This document shows positions 30,461 through 39,300 of a DNA stretch of 64,000 nt, piece by piece. The position numbers and the translations under genes are program-made. The notes beneath the pieces are model-generated. The model was not told where the DNA came from. It did no database searches and saw only the letters and a program-made list of their open reading frames with translations. Numbering within the stretch: the first letter of the stretch is position 1; each line of letters opens with the position of its first letter. Origin of the DNA: Nocardioides sp. TF02-7 (GTDB taxonomy: Bacteria > Actinomycetota > Actinomycetes > Propionibacteriales > Nocardioidaceae); assembly GCF_022437945.1 (NCBI RefSeq), contig NZ_CP092535.1, positions 744,001 through 808,000 on the forward strand, given 5' to 3'.

Positions 30461-31642
30461 TCATCGTGTCTTCGAGGTGGACGCGGACCCGCCCGGGGCC
30501 GCTTGCTCTGCGTGGCGGCCGGTCACGAGACCCCCCAGCTCGCCGGCCAGGACCAGGCCGGTGGCACCAACCAGGACCCCGTCGTCGCCCAGTGCCGTCG
30601 GCCGGACCACGAAACCCTCCGCCGAGACCGGCATCACCCGGTCGCGGACGACGGTCGCCGCGACCTCGGCCAGGGGCGCGACCAGGTCGGCGGGGCCGCT
30701 CAGCACGACCTCGCCCAGGTTGAGCGTCCCCACGACCGGCGCCAGCGCGGCGCCGAGCCGGTGCCCGGCGTCCGCGAGGGCGGTCCCGGCGTCGCCCTCG
30801 GCCATCCGGCGGCGCAGCCGCGGGACGGCGACGTAGGTCTCGAGGCAGCCGCGCCGGCCGCACGCGCACTCGTCGCCGTCGGGGTCGACCACGACGTGAC
30901 CGATCTCGCCGGCGGCACCGCGGTGGCCGTGGAGGACGTTGCCGCCGAGCACCAGCCCGGCGCCGACGCCGGTGCTGAGCCGCAGCAGCATCAGGCCGCC
31001 CTCCGCACCGCCGCCGAAGGTGTACTCCCCCATCACCGCGGTGTCGGCGTCGTTGGCGACGTAGACCGCCAGGTCCAGCGCGTCCTGGAGGACGTCGGCC
31101 AGGGCCGCTCCGTGCCAGCCGAGGTTGGGTGCGTCGAGCACGACCCCGTCCCGCCCGACGATGCCCGGCGTCGCGACGCCCACGCCGAGCACCGGCCGGG
31201 TCGAGCGGCCGACCAGGTCGGCGGCCAGGTCCCGCACCGCGGCCACCGCGTCGTCGCCGCGCCGTCCCTCCAGCGGCCGGGCGCTGCGCGCGACCACCTG
31301 ACCGGTCAGCGTGAGCACCGCACCGGCCAGCTGGTCGTCGACCGAGAGGTCGACGGCCACCACCTGCTTGGCGTCGGCGACGAGGCCGACCAGGGTGGGC
31401 GGCTTGCCGACGCGACTCTCCTGCGGGGCGCCGAGCTCCTCGACGAGGCCCTCGGCGAGCAGGTCGGCGACCAGCTCGGAGACGGTGACCCGGGTGAGCC
31501 CGGTGCTCCGGGCGAGGTCGGCGCGGCTCGCGGGGCCGTGGCCGAACAGGTGCTGCAGGAGCATCGAGCGGTGGTGGCGACGGGAGTCGGCGCGGCGCAG
31601 CTTGGTGCGGCTGCGGAGGGGGCTCGGGCTGCTCCAGGACAC
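30461..31642 (-). CDS. ROK-family transcriptional repressor of the amino-sugar operon
   Basis: This 393-residue protein has an N-terminal winged helix (LFGHGPASRADLARSTGLTRVTVSELVADLLAEGLVEE) followed by a ROK sugar-kinase fold with GVGVATPGIVG, VANDADTAVMGE and the zinc motif CACGRRGCLET. It is the NagC/XylR type: the sugar bound in the ROK fold releases DNA. It is the first gene of the operon and most likely represses the transporter and nag genes. The start is uncertain: GTG 31642 gives a 37-residue basic lead-in; an internal start near the helix-turn-helix is possible. The upstream TTAGT-N7-ACTTA could be its operator. Confidence 0.85.
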   Translation of the reverse strand: MSWSSPSPLRSRTKLRRADSRRHHRSMLLQHLFGHGPASRADLARSTGLTRVTVSELVADLLAEGLVEELGAPQESRVGKPPTLVGLVADAKQVVAVDLSVDDQLAGAVLTLTGQVVARSARPLEGRRGDDAVAAVRDLAADLVGRSTRPVLGVGVATPGIVGRDGVVLDAPNLGWHGAALADVLQDALDLAVYVANDADTAVMGEYTFGGGAEGGLMLLRLSTGVGAGLVLGGNVLHGHRGAAGEIGHVVVDPDGDECACGRRGCLETYVAVPRLRRRMAEGDAGTALADAGHRLGAALAPVVGTLNLGEVVLSGPADLVAPLAEVAATVVRDRVMPVSAEGFVVRPTALGDDGVLVGATGLVLAGELGGLVTGRHAEQAAPGGSASTSKTR

Positions 31643-31781
31643 ATTTGTTAGTTCAGCATACTTACATATGCCGTGGCAAGGGGTTCGTGCGACCTGGGTC
31701 ACACCCGGGCAGTCGTGGAGGCCGACCGGCGCGTCGGCGCGTCCTCCGGAGTCGGCGTCGGAGGCCGCTAGCGTGGGTCGC

Positions 31782-32205
31782 GTGACGAGCCCGCAGGCGC
31801 GGCCCTCCCGGTCGCGCACGCTCTGGGACGAGGGGGCGGACCCCCGGTCGCGAGGTCGCCGCCCTGCTGCTCGCCGTCCTGCTCACGGTCGTGGTCGTCG
31901 ACCTGCTGCTCTCGGCCCGGCTGGGTCTGCTCTTCGACCTCGGCTTCGTGACGCTGAGCCTGTTCGCCGCGATCGCGGTCCGTCCCGGCGACTTCTTCGT
32001 CGTCAGCGTGCTGCCGCCGCTGGCGATGCTGGCCGTCGTGGTGCTGCTCGCCGCGGCCGACCCGGGCAGCGTCGCGCACGCCCGCGACGGGGTCGTCCAG
32101 GCGACGGTCTCGGGCCTGTCGACCCACGCCGTCGCCCTCGCGGTCGGCTACGCGCTCTGCCTCGCCGTGCTCGGCGTACGCCGCCGGGTCGATCCGGCCG
32201 CCTGA
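31782..32205 (+). CDS. DUF6542-type membrane protein
   Basis: About 140 residues after removing an extra C near 31842. A short polar head (TSPQARPSRSRTLWDEGADPG) leads into four hydrophobic helices (EVAALLLAVLLTVVVVDLLL, LGFVTLSLFAAIAV, VVSVLPPLAMLAVVVLLAA and LAVGYALCLAVLGV). Related proteins sit near lytB and ychF in mycobacteria, as here. Function unknown. GTG 31782 is 7 bases behind TAGCGT, so probably leaderless. Confidence 0.7.
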
Positions 32206-32236
32206 CCCCCCGCCAGGGCCGGTCGGAGCCGCTGGC

Positions 32237-33009
32237 TCAGGCCCGGAAGCCGGCCGTCTCCTCGGCGGCGAGGCAGGTGGCGCGCCCGTCGCCGTGGCCG
32301 ACGATCCTGCGCGGGACGGTGGCCCGGTACTCGCTGGTGATGTAGGACCCGGTCGGAGCACCGTCGAACTCCAGCACCCACTCCCCTGCCCGGCCGGTGC
32401 GGGTCGATCCCACGAAGACGTCGTCGTTGGTCGCGTTGTGGACGCGGATCACGCGGTCCCGCCGGCAGGCGAGCACCCGCGGCGCGACGATGTACCCGGG
32501 GACCACGAGGTCCTGCGGCCGCTCCCCGCCGCCGAACGGAGTCATCTCCACGTCGACGCGCACGCTCGTCATCACGGCGGCCCGGCAGACGACCTTGCGG
32601 CCGGCGACCCGGACCACCTTCCGCATCGCCCGCACCTCGAACACCAGGTCCTCGACGGCGCCGAGACGAGCGCCGGTGAGCTCAAGCTCCACCGCCCGCG
32701 GCCGTCGGTGCGCGTCCCCCGGACCCGCTGACCGCTCTCCACGGCGGTGAGCCGGACGTTCCGGCGGGCCGCGCACCTGGCGACCTTCGACCGCACCTCG
32801 CCCCAGACCTGGTAGCGCTCGGGTCTGGGTTCGTCCCACCGCTCCTCGCCGGCGTCGTCGCCGACGACGACCACACGCGCGGCCACCTTGCGCACCGGCG
32901 CCGGGCGGTCGGCCCGGTCGGCTGCCGACGGCGCGGCCGCACCAGGAGCGGTCGGGGCCAGCAGCAGGGCGGCGAGCAGGAGGGCAAGGCTGGTCGTACG
33001 TCGACGCAT
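32237..33009 (-). CDS. Secreted protein with carboxypeptidase-regulatory-like region (hypothetical)
   Basis: About 257 residues with a clear signal peptide (MRRRTTSLALLLAALLLAPTAPG). The mature part has RCAARRNVRLTAVESGQRVRGTRTDGRGRWSL, a pattern seen in carboxypeptidase-regulatory-like beta-sandwich domains, followed by an unfamiliar C-terminal half with paired Cys. A missing G near 32690 breaks the frame; corrected, it reads GRWSLELTGARLG. GAGGAG lies 5 bases ahead of the ATG. It converges on the DUF6542 gene. No function is assigned. Confidence 0.65.
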
Positions 33010-33086
33010 CGGGTCTCCTCGGGAGGGAAGCGCGACCACGATGCCAGATCGTGCGGCCGGTGCGCAGCCGAACCGCGGCAGGAGGG

Positions 33087-33707
33087 TCAGGCGAAGCGGT
33101 CGGGGTCGCCGGCTCCGCGGCGGAGCACCTCGGGGGCGCCCTCGGACCAGTCGACGACGGTGGTGGGCTCGGCGGGGGTCTCCCCCGCCTCCACGACGAC
33201 GTCGACCTGGTGGTCGAGCTCCTCCTTGACGTCCCAGCCGAGGGTGCGCGGCTCGGTCTCGCCGGGGAGGATCAGCGAGCTCGACAGCAGCGGCTCGCCG
33301 AGCGCGTCGAGCAGCGCCCGGACCACCGTGTGGTCGGGGATGCGGACGCCGACGGTGCGCTTCTTGGGGTGGAGCAGCCGGCGCGGCACCTCGGGCATGC
33401 CCGGGAGGATGAACGTGTAGGGACCCGGGGTCGCGGAGCGGATCGCCCGGAAGGCGGCGTTGTCGACGTGGACGAGCTGGCCGAGCTGGGAGAAGTCGCG
33501 GCACACCAGCGTGAAGTGGTGCCGGTCGTCGAGCCCGCGGATCCGCAGGATCCGGTCGCGACCGTCGCGGTTGCCGATCCGGCAGCCCAGGGCGTAGCCG
33601 GAGTCGGTCGGGTACGCGATCAGGCCGTCGTCGTTGAGCGCGTCGACGACCTGTTGCAGCAGCCGCGGCTGCGGGTTGTCGGGGTGGACGTCGACGTAGC
33701 GGGCCAT
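33087..33707 (-). CDS. Sua5/YciO/YrdC-family protein, L-threonylcarbamoyladenylate synthase-like
   Basis: This 206-residue protein of the YrdC fold makes threonylcarbamoyl-AMP for the t6A modification of ANN-decoding tRNAs, or is a close homologue of unknown role (YciO type). DGLIAYPTDSGYALGC holds the nucleotide-binding loop, and TPGPYTFILPG and RTVGVRIPDH are family signatures. Its length is nearer to YciO than to long Sua5. The frame is intact and it lies 22 bases downstream of ispH. Confidence 0.85.
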   Translation of the reverse strand: MARYVDVHPDNPQPRLLQQVVDALNDDGLIAYPTDSGYALGCRIGNRDGRDRILRIRGLDDRHHFTLVCRDFSQLGQLVHVDNAAFRAIRSATPGPYTFILPGMPEVPRRLLHPKKRTVGVRIPDHTVVRALLDALGEPLLSSSLILPGETEPRTLGWDVKEELDHQVDVVVEAGETPAEPTTVVDWSEGAPEVLRRGAGDPDRFA

Positions 33708-33729
33708 CGGAACCTGGGACGCGGCGCGG

Positions 33730-34731
33730 TCAGGCGCGCCCCGCCGCCTTGAGGTCGCGGCGCAGCTCCTTGGGCAGCGCGAAGGTGAGCGACTCCTCCG
33801 CGGTGAGCACGGCGCGGGCGTCGGGGTAGCCGCGCTCGGCGAGGTAGCCGAGCACGCCCTGCACCAGGTCGTCGGGCACCGACGCGCCGGAGGTGACGCT
33901 GACCCGCTCGACGCCGTCGAGCCAGGCCTCGTCGATCTCGGAGGCGTCGTCGACGCGGTAGGCCGCCTTCGCGCCGGCCTCGAGGGCGACCTCGACCAGC
34001 CGCACGGAGTTGGAGGAGTTGCCCGAGCCGACGACGATCACCAGGTCGGCGTCGGCGCCGATCTCCTTCACCGCGACCTGACGGTTCTGGGTGGCGTAGC
34101 AGATGTCGTCGCTCGGCGGGTCCTCCAGCTGCGGGAACTTCTCACGCAGCCGGCGGACGGTCTCCATGGTCTCGTCGACGCTCAGCGTGGTCTGGGACAG
34201 CCACGCGAGCCTCGCGTCCGCCGGGAACTCGAGGGTGTCGACGTCCTCGGGGCGCTCGACGAGCACGGTCTGCTGCGGCGCCTCCCCCGCGGTGCCCTCG
34301 ACCTCCTCGTGGCCGGCGTGGCCGATGAGCAGGATCGTGTAGCCCTCCCGCGCGAACCGCTTCGCCTCGTGGTGCACCTTGGTCACCAGCGGGCAGGTGG
34401 CGTCGATCGTCTTGAGGCTCCGCTCGGCCGCCTGGGCGTGCACCGCGGGCGAGACGCCGTGGGCGGAGAACACCACGGTCGCGCCCTCGGGGACCTCGTC
34501 GAGCTCCTCGACGAACACCGCCCCGCGCTGCTCCAGGTTGGCCACCACGTGCTTGTTGTGCACGATCTGCTTGCGCACGTAGACCGGTGCGCCGTAGAGG
34601 TCGAGCGCCTCCTCGACGGTCACCACGGCCCGGTCGACGCCCGCGCAGTAGCCGCGCGGGTCGGCGAGCAGCACCTGCCGCTCGGCGTCGTGCGGGGACA
34701 GCACGCGCGGCGTGCCGAGGTCGATGCTCAT
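33730..34731 (-). CDS. ispH: 4-hydroxy-3-methylbut-2-enyl diphosphate reductase
   Basis: This iron-sulfur enzyme is the last step of the MEP pathway and makes IPP and DMAPP, the C5 units also used by the carotenoid operon. 333 residues. The three cluster cysteines lie in [24 protein letters not shown] and [17 protein letters not shown] and SAHGVSP bind the diphosphate. The ATG at 34731 lies 6 bases behind TAGACT, so the message is probably leaderless. The frame is intact. Confidence 0.96.
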   Translation of the reverse strand: MSIDLGTPRVLSPHDAERQVLLADPRGYCAGVDRAVVTVEEALDLYGAPVYVRKQIVHNKHVVANLEQRGAVFVEELDEVPEGATVVFSAHGVSPAVHAQAAERSLKTIDATCPLVTKVHHEAKRFAREGYTILLIGHAGHEEVEGTAGEAPQQTVLVERPEDVDTLEFPADARLAWLSQTTLSVDETMETVRRLREKFPQLEDPPSDDICYATQNRQVAVKEIGADADLVIVVGSGNSSNSVRLVEVALEAGAKAAYRVDDASEIDEAWLDGVERVSVTSGASVPDDLVQGVLGYLAERGYPDARAVLTAEESLTFALPKELRRDLKAAGRA

Positions 34732-34772
34732 GCCGCCAGTCTACGGGCGCGGCTCGTTCCCCCCGAAACCTC

Positions 34773-34899
34773 GCCGACCCGGCTCGTCTCCGCACGAAAA
34801 AGGGGCCGACCCGGCTCATCTCGGCGCGCAGAACACGCCGACCCGGCTCGTTCCGGCACTAGAAACACGCCGACCCGGCTCGTTCCGGCACGAAAACAC
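34773..34899. repeat. Tandem array of a 31-32 bp repeat (4 units)
   Basis: Four units begin GCCGACCCGGCTC at 34773, 34805, 34837 and 34869. Each is followed by a variable RTYYCSGCACG and an A-rich tail. A partial unit lies before (about 34748), and the following terminator stem also starts GCCGA. The period is 32, 32, 32 and 31 bases. The same unit recurs at 52175-52417. It fills the gap between ispH and the rplQ terminator. No coding potential is evident. Confidence 0.85.
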
Positions 34900-34933
34900 G
34901 CCGAGCCGTCCCGAGAAACGGGACGGCTCGGCG
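34899..34933 (-). terminator. Rho-independent-like terminator of rplQ
   Basis: The 15-bp perfect arms 34899-34913 and 34919-34933 have a 5-base loop. On the minus strand the stem is followed by TGTTTTC, an unusually T-rich stretch for this genome. It ends the infA-rplQ operon. Confidence 0.85.
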
Positions 34934-34959
34934 GCTTGGACGTGCGGAGAAGCGCCGGG

Positions 34960-35577
34960 TCAGGCCTTCTCGTCGGTCTCGGCGGCCTCAGCGGCGGGGG
35001 CCTCGTCGGCCTCCGCGGCCTCGTCGGCCTCGGCGGTGGACTCGGCCTCGGCGGTCTCGACCTCGGTGGCCTCGGTGGAGAGCACCTCGGTGTCACCGGC
35101 CTCGTTGTCGGTCTCGACCTCGGCGGGGGCGTCGTCGGCGGGCTTGGACACCTCGACGGCGGGGGCCTCGGCCGTCCGGCGCGTGGAGGCCGGCTTGGGG
35201 TCGTAGGCCTCGGTCACCAGCTCGATGACGGCCATGGGGGCGTTGTCGCCCTGCCGCGGTCCGATCTTGGTGATCCGGGTGTAGCCGCCGGGCCGCTCGG
35301 CGTACGCCGGGGCGATCTCGGTGAAGAGGTGGTGCACGACGCCCTTGTCGGTGATGCTCCGGAGCACCTCGCGGCGGTTGTGCAGCGGGTTCTCCCCCAG
35401 GTGCGCCTTCTTGGCCTTGGTGATCAGCTTCTCGGCGTACGGCCGCAGCGTGCGCGCCTTCGCCTCCGTGGTGGTGATCCGGCCGTGCTCGAAGAGCTGG
35501 GTGGCCAGGTTGCGGAGGATGAGCCTCTGGTGGGCCGGGCTCCCGCCGAGGCGGGGCCCCTTCTTGGGCTTGGGCAT
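34960..35577 (-). CDS. rplQ: 50S ribosomal protein L17 with acidic C-terminal tail
   Basis: This large-subunit protein near the exit tunnel has 205 residues against about 120 in most bacteria. The core ([29 protein letters not shown] to about residue 120) is standard. The rest is a Glu/Ala/Asp-rich low-complexity tail (for example [20 protein letters not shown]), a feature of several actinobacteria. The frame is intact. It is the last gene of the alpha operon, followed by a terminator. Confidence 0.96.
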   Translation of the reverse strand: MPKPKKGPRLGGSPAHQRLILRNLATQLFEHGRITTTEAKARTLRPYAEKLITKAKKAHLGENPLHNRREVLRSITDKGVVHHLFTEIAPAYAERPGGYTRITKIGPRQGDNAPMAVIELVTEAYDPKPASTRRTAEAPAVEVSKPADDAPAEVETDNEAGDTEVLSTEATEVETAEAESTAEADEAAEADEAPAAEAAETDEKA

Positions 35578-35730
35578 TGCTTCTCTCGTTTCTCCCCGGC
35601 CGTACCAGGTACCGGGGGTAGCGGGAAGGACGGGGCGGATCGCCCCGGCCAGTAGGTGACCGCCGACCTCGACCGAAGTGTCGGTCGGCTGCCGCCAAGG
35701 AATCTGTAGTTGTGCCTACCTCGACTGCGG

Positions 35731-35832
35731 GCCGGCAGCGTGTCGCACGCGGCGAAGCCGCAGGTGGCGACGTCCCCGGGGCCGAGCTTGCGAGGTCCCG
35801 GGCGGCGTCGCTACCTATGCGACACGCTCGGC
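35731..35832. repeat. 102-bp palindromic element behind rpoA
   Basis: The outer arms GCCGGCAGCGTGTCGCA (35731-35747) and TGCGACACGCTCGGC (35818-35832) pair except for two extra bases. Inside are AGGTGGCGACG with CGTCGCTACCT, an 8-bp stem CCGGGGCC with GGTCCCGG, and the side hairpin GCGGC-GAA-GCCGC. It begins 5 bases after the rpoA stop and occupies the long rpoA-rplQ gap. It could be a structured RNA or a small mobile palindromic element. No ORF is supported. Confidence 0.75.
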
Positions 35833-35836
35833 CCGA

Positions 35837-36854
35837 CTAATACTGCTCGTCCTCGACGAAGGTGTCGTCGTCGTCCTCGCTGTACGACGCGAGGGCGGCG
35901 TGGGGGGTCGAAGCCGGGGGCGCTGTCCTTGAGGGAGAGACCCATCTCGTGCAGCTTGGCCTTGACCTCGTCGATGGACTTGGCGCCGAAGTTGCGGATG
36001 TCGAGGAGGTCCTGCTCGGAGCGGCTGATGAGCTCGCCGACGGTGTGGATGCCCTCGCGCTTGAGGCAGTTGTAGGACCGCACGGTGAGCTGGAGGTCCT
36101 CGACGGGGAGGGCGAGGTCGGCGGCGAGCTGCTCGTCGACGGGGGACGGGCCGATGTCGATGCCCTCGGCCTCGACGTTGAGCTCGCGGGCGAGGCCGAA
36201 GAGCTCGACGAGGGTCTTGCCGGCGGAGGCGATGGCGTCGCGGGGCAGGATCGACGGCTTGGTCTCGACGTCGATGACGAGCTTGTCGAAGTCGGTGCGC
36301 TGCTCGACTCGGGTGGCCTCGACCTTGTAGGTGACCTTGAGGACGGGGCTGTAGATGGAGTCGACGGGCATCCGGCCGATCTCGTTGTCGGCGCCCTTGT
36401 TCTGGACGGCGGAGACGTAGCCGCGGCCGCGCTCGACGACGAGCTCCATCTCGAGCTTGCCGTTCTCGGCGAGGGTGGCGATCTTGAGGTCGGGGTTGTG
36501 CACCTCGACGCCGGCGGGGGGCGCGATGTCGGCGGCGGTGACGTCACCGGCGCCGGACTTGCGGAGGTACATGGTGACCGGCTCGTCGTGCTCGGAGGAG
36601 ACGACGAGGCCCTTGAGGTTGAGGATGATCTCGGTGACGTCCTCCTTGACGCCCTCGATCGTCGAGAACTCGTGAAGGACACCGTCGATCTTGATGCTGG
36701 TGACCGACGCGCCGGGGATGGAGGAGAGCAGCGTACGCCGCAGCGAGTTGCCGAGGGTGTAGCCGAAGCCCGGCTCGAGCGGCTCGATGACGAACCGCGA
36801 CCGGAACTGGTCGACGACTTCCTCCGAGAGGGTGGGGCGCTGTGCGATGAGCAC
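35837..36854 (-). CDS. rpoA: RNA polymerase alpha subunit
   Basis: About 338 residues. The N-terminal dimerisation domain reads [28 protein letters not shown], and the C-terminal domain that binds UP elements and activators includes [38 protein letters not shown]. An extra C in the run near 35901 shifts the frame 20 codons before the end; corrected, it ends [20 protein letters not shown]. Such a shift in a single-copy essential gene is best explained as a sequence error. It is followed by the palindromic element. Confidence 0.97.
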
Positions 36855-36963
36855 TGTGTTCTTTCCTTTCCGGGCCGACCGCTATATGAGGACCCAGACG
36901 TGGTGCGGAGGTTGGAGAAGTGGTGCTGTGCCGTCCGCCGGGGGCTTCCGCCGGGACCGGGGT

Positions 36964-36982
36964 CCGGGGGCGGGGCCCCCGG
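36964..36982 (-). promoter_or_regulatory. GC hairpin between rpsD and rpoA
   Basis: The 8-bp stem CCGGGGGC with GCCCCCGG and a 3-base loop lies about 31 bases after the rpsD stop, within a very G-rich gap. It belongs to a set of similar hairpins after infA and rpsN. It may act in attenuation, pausing or mRNA processing. Confidence 0.5.
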
Positions 36983-37012
36983 CGGGGGCGTGTGGGGGCG
37001 GGGCCCCGACCG

Positions 37013-37621
37013 TTACTTCTTGGAGTAGAACTCGACGATGAGCTGCTCCTGGACAGGGACGTCGATCTGCTCCCGGACCGGCCGCTGGTGGACGAGGATC
37101 CGCATCCGCGACGGGATGACCTCGAGCCACGCGGGGACGATGCGCTCGCCGTGGGTCTCGCGGGCGACGATGAACGGCGTCATCTCCAGCGACTTCTCGC
37201 GCACGTCGATGATGTCGTACTGGCTCACCTGGTACGACGGGATGTCGACCTTGTGGCCGTTGACCAGGAAGTGACCGTGGGTCACGAGCTGGCGGGCGTG
37301 GCGGCGGGTCCGAGCGAACCCGGCGCGGTAGACCACGTTGTCGAGGCGGCACTCGAGCAGCTGCAGCAGGTTGTCACCCGTCTTGCCCTGCCGGCGGGCG
37401 GCCTCGACGTAGTAGTTGTGGAACTGCTTCTCCATGACGCCGTAGGTGAAGCGGGCCTTCTGCTTCTCCTGCAGCTGGTTGCGGTACTCGCTCTCCTTGA
37501 TCCGCGCGCGGCCGTGCTGGCCGGGCGGGTAGGGGCGCTTCTCGAACGCGGCGTCGCCGCCGACGAGGTCGACACCGAGACGGCGCGACTTCTTGGTCAT
37601 GGGGCCGGTGTAGCGGGCCAT
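37013..37621 (-). CDS. rpsD: 30S ribosomal protein S4
   Basis: This primary 16S rRNA-binding protein nucleates the body of the small subunit. It has 202 residues with an intact frame. It starts MARYTGPMTKKSRRLG. The S4 RNA-binding domain is in LDNVVYRAGFARTRRHARQLVTHGHFLVNGHKVDIPSY. The zinc-binding cysteines of some S4 proteins are absent, as in other Cys-minus S4 forms. It lies between rpsK and rpoA. Confidence 0.97.
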   Translation of the reverse strand: MARYTGPMTKKSRRLGVDLVGGDAAFEKRPYPPGQHGRARIKESEYRNQLQEKQKARFTYGVMEKQFHNYYVEAARRQGKTGDNLLQLLECRLDNVVYRAGFARTRRHARQLVTHGHFLVNGHKVDIPSYQVSQYDIIDVREKSLEMTPFIVARETHGERIVPAWLEVIPSRMRILVHQRPVREQIDVPVQEQLIVEFYSKK

Positions 37622-37650
37622 TTCCTTCGCTCTCCTTCTTCAGTCTCGGG

Positions 37651-38052
37651 TCAGACGCGCCGGCGCTTGGGCGGGCGGCAACCGTTGTGGGGGGCGGGGG
37701 TCACGTCCTGGATGGTGCCGACCTCGAGGCCGATCGCACCCAGGGACCGGATCGCCGTCTCACGGCCCGAGCCGGGGCCCTTGACGAAGACGTCGATCTT
37801 CTTCATGCCGTGCTCCATGGCGCGGCGGCCGGCGGCCTCCGCGGCCATCTGCGCGGCGTACGGCGTGGACTTGCGGGAGCCCTTGAAGCCGACAGTGCCG
37901 GCGGACGCCCACGAGATCACCGCACCGGTCGGGTCGGTGATCGTCACGATCGTGTTGTTGAACGTGCTCTTGATGTGGGCCTCGCCCTGAGCGACGTTCT
38001 TCTTCTCCTTGCGGCGGACCTTCTTGGCGCCCGCGCGAGCCTTGGGAGGCAT
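37651..38052 (-). CDS. rpsK: 30S ribosomal protein S11
   Basis: This platform protein of the small subunit contacts the mRNA near the Shine-Dalgarno helix. It has 133 residues with an intact frame. Signatures are [27 protein letters not shown] and the C-terminal [16 protein letters not shown]. Confidence 0.97.
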   Translation of the reverse strand: MPPKARAGAKKVRRKEKKNVAQGEAHIKSTFNNTIVTITDPTGAVISWASAGTVGFKGSRKSTPYAAQMAAEAAGRRAMEHGMKKIDVFVKGPGSGRETAIRSLGAIGLEVGTIQDVTPAPHNGCRPPKRRRV

Positions 38053-38110
38053 GCGTTATCTCCTGAAGTAGCTGGTCGATGAGGTCAGTGAGACGCCCGG
38101 GGGCGTGCGA

Positions 38111-38485
38111 TCACTTGGCCTTCTTCTTGCCGGCAACCGTGCGCTTGGGACCCTTGCGGGTGCGAGCGTTGGTCTTGGTGCGCTGCCCGCGGACCGGGAG
38201 GCCCTGGCGGTGGCGGCGACCCTGGTAGCTGCCGATCTCGATCTTGCGACGGATGTCGGCCTGGACCTCGCGACGGAGGTCACCCTCGATCTTGAAGTTC
38301 GCTTCGATCTCGTCGCGGAGCTTGACCAGCTCCTCGTCGCCGAGCTGGTGGACGCGGAGGTCCGGGCTGACGCCGGTGGCCTCCAGCACCTGCTGGGCGC
38401 GGGTACGGCCGATGCCGTAGATGTAGGTGAGAGCGACCTCGATGCGCTTGTCGCGCGGCAGGTCGACTCCGACGAGGCGTGCCAT
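38111..38485 (-). CDS. rpsM: 30S ribosomal protein S13
   Basis: This small-subunit head protein bridges to the large subunit and P-site tRNA. It has 124 residues with an intact frame. It starts [26 protein letters not shown], and its C-terminal basic tail reads [23 protein letters not shown]. Confidence 0.97.
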   Translation of the reverse strand: MARLVGVDLPRDKRIEVALTYIYGIGRTRAQQVLEATGVSPDLRVHQLGDEELVKLRDEIEANFKIEGDLRREVQADIRRKIEIGSYQGRRHRQGLPVRGQRTKTNARTRKGPKRTVAGKKKAK

Positions 38486-38641
38486 GGGTGGCGGTTCTCC
38501 TTGGATTTCACTCTGAGGTGTCGGGCGTGACGCGTCCGGGACCCGGTGGACCCGGCGCCGGCCTCAGTTCCGGCGGTTGCGGGGAGCGGTTGCTCCTCGT
38601 GCGGTCACGCTGCGAGGTGTTCAGTTGTCGGTGCGGCGGGC

Positions 38642-38755
38642 TCAGCCCTGGCGCTGCTTGTGGCGCGGGTTCTCGCAGATCACCATGACGCGGCCGTGGC
38701 GACGGATCACCTTGCACTTGTCACAGATCGGCTTCACGCTCGGGTTGACCTTCAT
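38642..38755 (-). CDS. rpmJ: 50S ribosomal protein L36
   Basis: This 37-residue protein starts [21 protein letters not shown] and ends [12 protein letters not shown]. Two CxxC-type pairs with a His make it the zinc-containing (C+) form, so no zinc-free paralogue need be assumed. It lies between infA and rpsM, the classical order. Confidence 0.96.
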   Translation of the reverse strand: MKVNPSVKPICDKCKVIRRHGRVMVICENPRHKQRQG

Positions 38756-38784
38756 GTCAGCCCTTTCTCCTCTTGTCGGCTGCC

Positions 38785-38807
38785 ACACGGGGGCGGAGCC
38801 CCCGTGT
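38785..38807 (-). promoter_or_regulatory. Perfect 10-bp hairpin between infA and rpmJ
   Basis: ACACGGGGGC (38785-38794) and GCCCCCGTGT (38798-38807) have a GGA loop. It starts 5 bases after the infA stop. The core is identical to the hairpin after rpsN at 63079-63099. Confidence 0.6.
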
Positions 38808-38811
38808 CGGG

Positions 38812-39033
38812 TTACTTGTAGCGGTAGACGATCCGGCCGCGGGAGAGGTCGTACGGCGAGAGCTCCACCACGACCCGGTCCTCGGGGAGGATCCGGATGT
38901 AGTGCTGGCGCATCTTGCCGCTGATGTGAGCGAGGACCTTGTGGCCGTTGCTCAGCTCCACGCGGAACATGGCGTTGGGAAGGGCCTCCACGACGGAGCC
39001 CTCCATCTCGATGACGCCTTCTTTCTTCGCCAT
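38812..39033 (-). CDS. infA: Translation initiation factor IF-1
   Basis: IF-1 occupies the A site during initiation. It has 73 residues with an intact frame, an OB fold, starts [21 protein letters not shown] and ends RGRIVYRYK. It is the first gene of the infA-rpmJ-rpsM-rpsK-rpsD-rpoA-rplQ cluster. A candidate promoter lies about 210 bases upstream. Confidence 0.97.
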   Translation of the reverse strand: MAKKEGVIEMEGSVVEALPNAMFRVELSNGHKVLAHISGKMRQHYIRILPEDRVVVELSPYDLSRGRIVYRYK

Positions 39034-39240
39034 GTCCTCACAATCTGGCTCGGGGGTGCTGTCTACCGGTGGCCCGGGAACCTCCGCCGCCGCCCGGGGG
39101 CGGTGCCGGTGGACCTCGTGCAGCCGTGTCGTGAGCCTCTCCCGGCGCACCGTGACCTACGCTGTCGGAACACAGCTCCTCCACGGTGACCGGGCAGCCG
39201 CGAGGCAGCACGACACAGACCCACGTTGGGCCGACATGCC

Positions 39241-39270
39241 AGTCTAGTCCGAGCGCCGTCCGATCCCCAA
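39241..39270 (-). promoter_or_regulatory. Candidate promoter of the infA operon
   Basis: On the minus strand TTGGGG (39270-39265) and TAGACT (39246-39241) are 18 bases apart. A start site near 39234 would give a leader of about 200 bases before infA, in keeping with a separately transcribed alpha operon. Confidence 0.4.
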
Positions 39271-39300
39271 CTCGGCGGAGCCGCGGGCAGCGGCCAGGGG

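Noticed and set aside
35731..35832. Simple transcription terminator of rpoA
   Set aside because: It is multi-branched and far longer than needed, and rplQ downstream must still be expressed.
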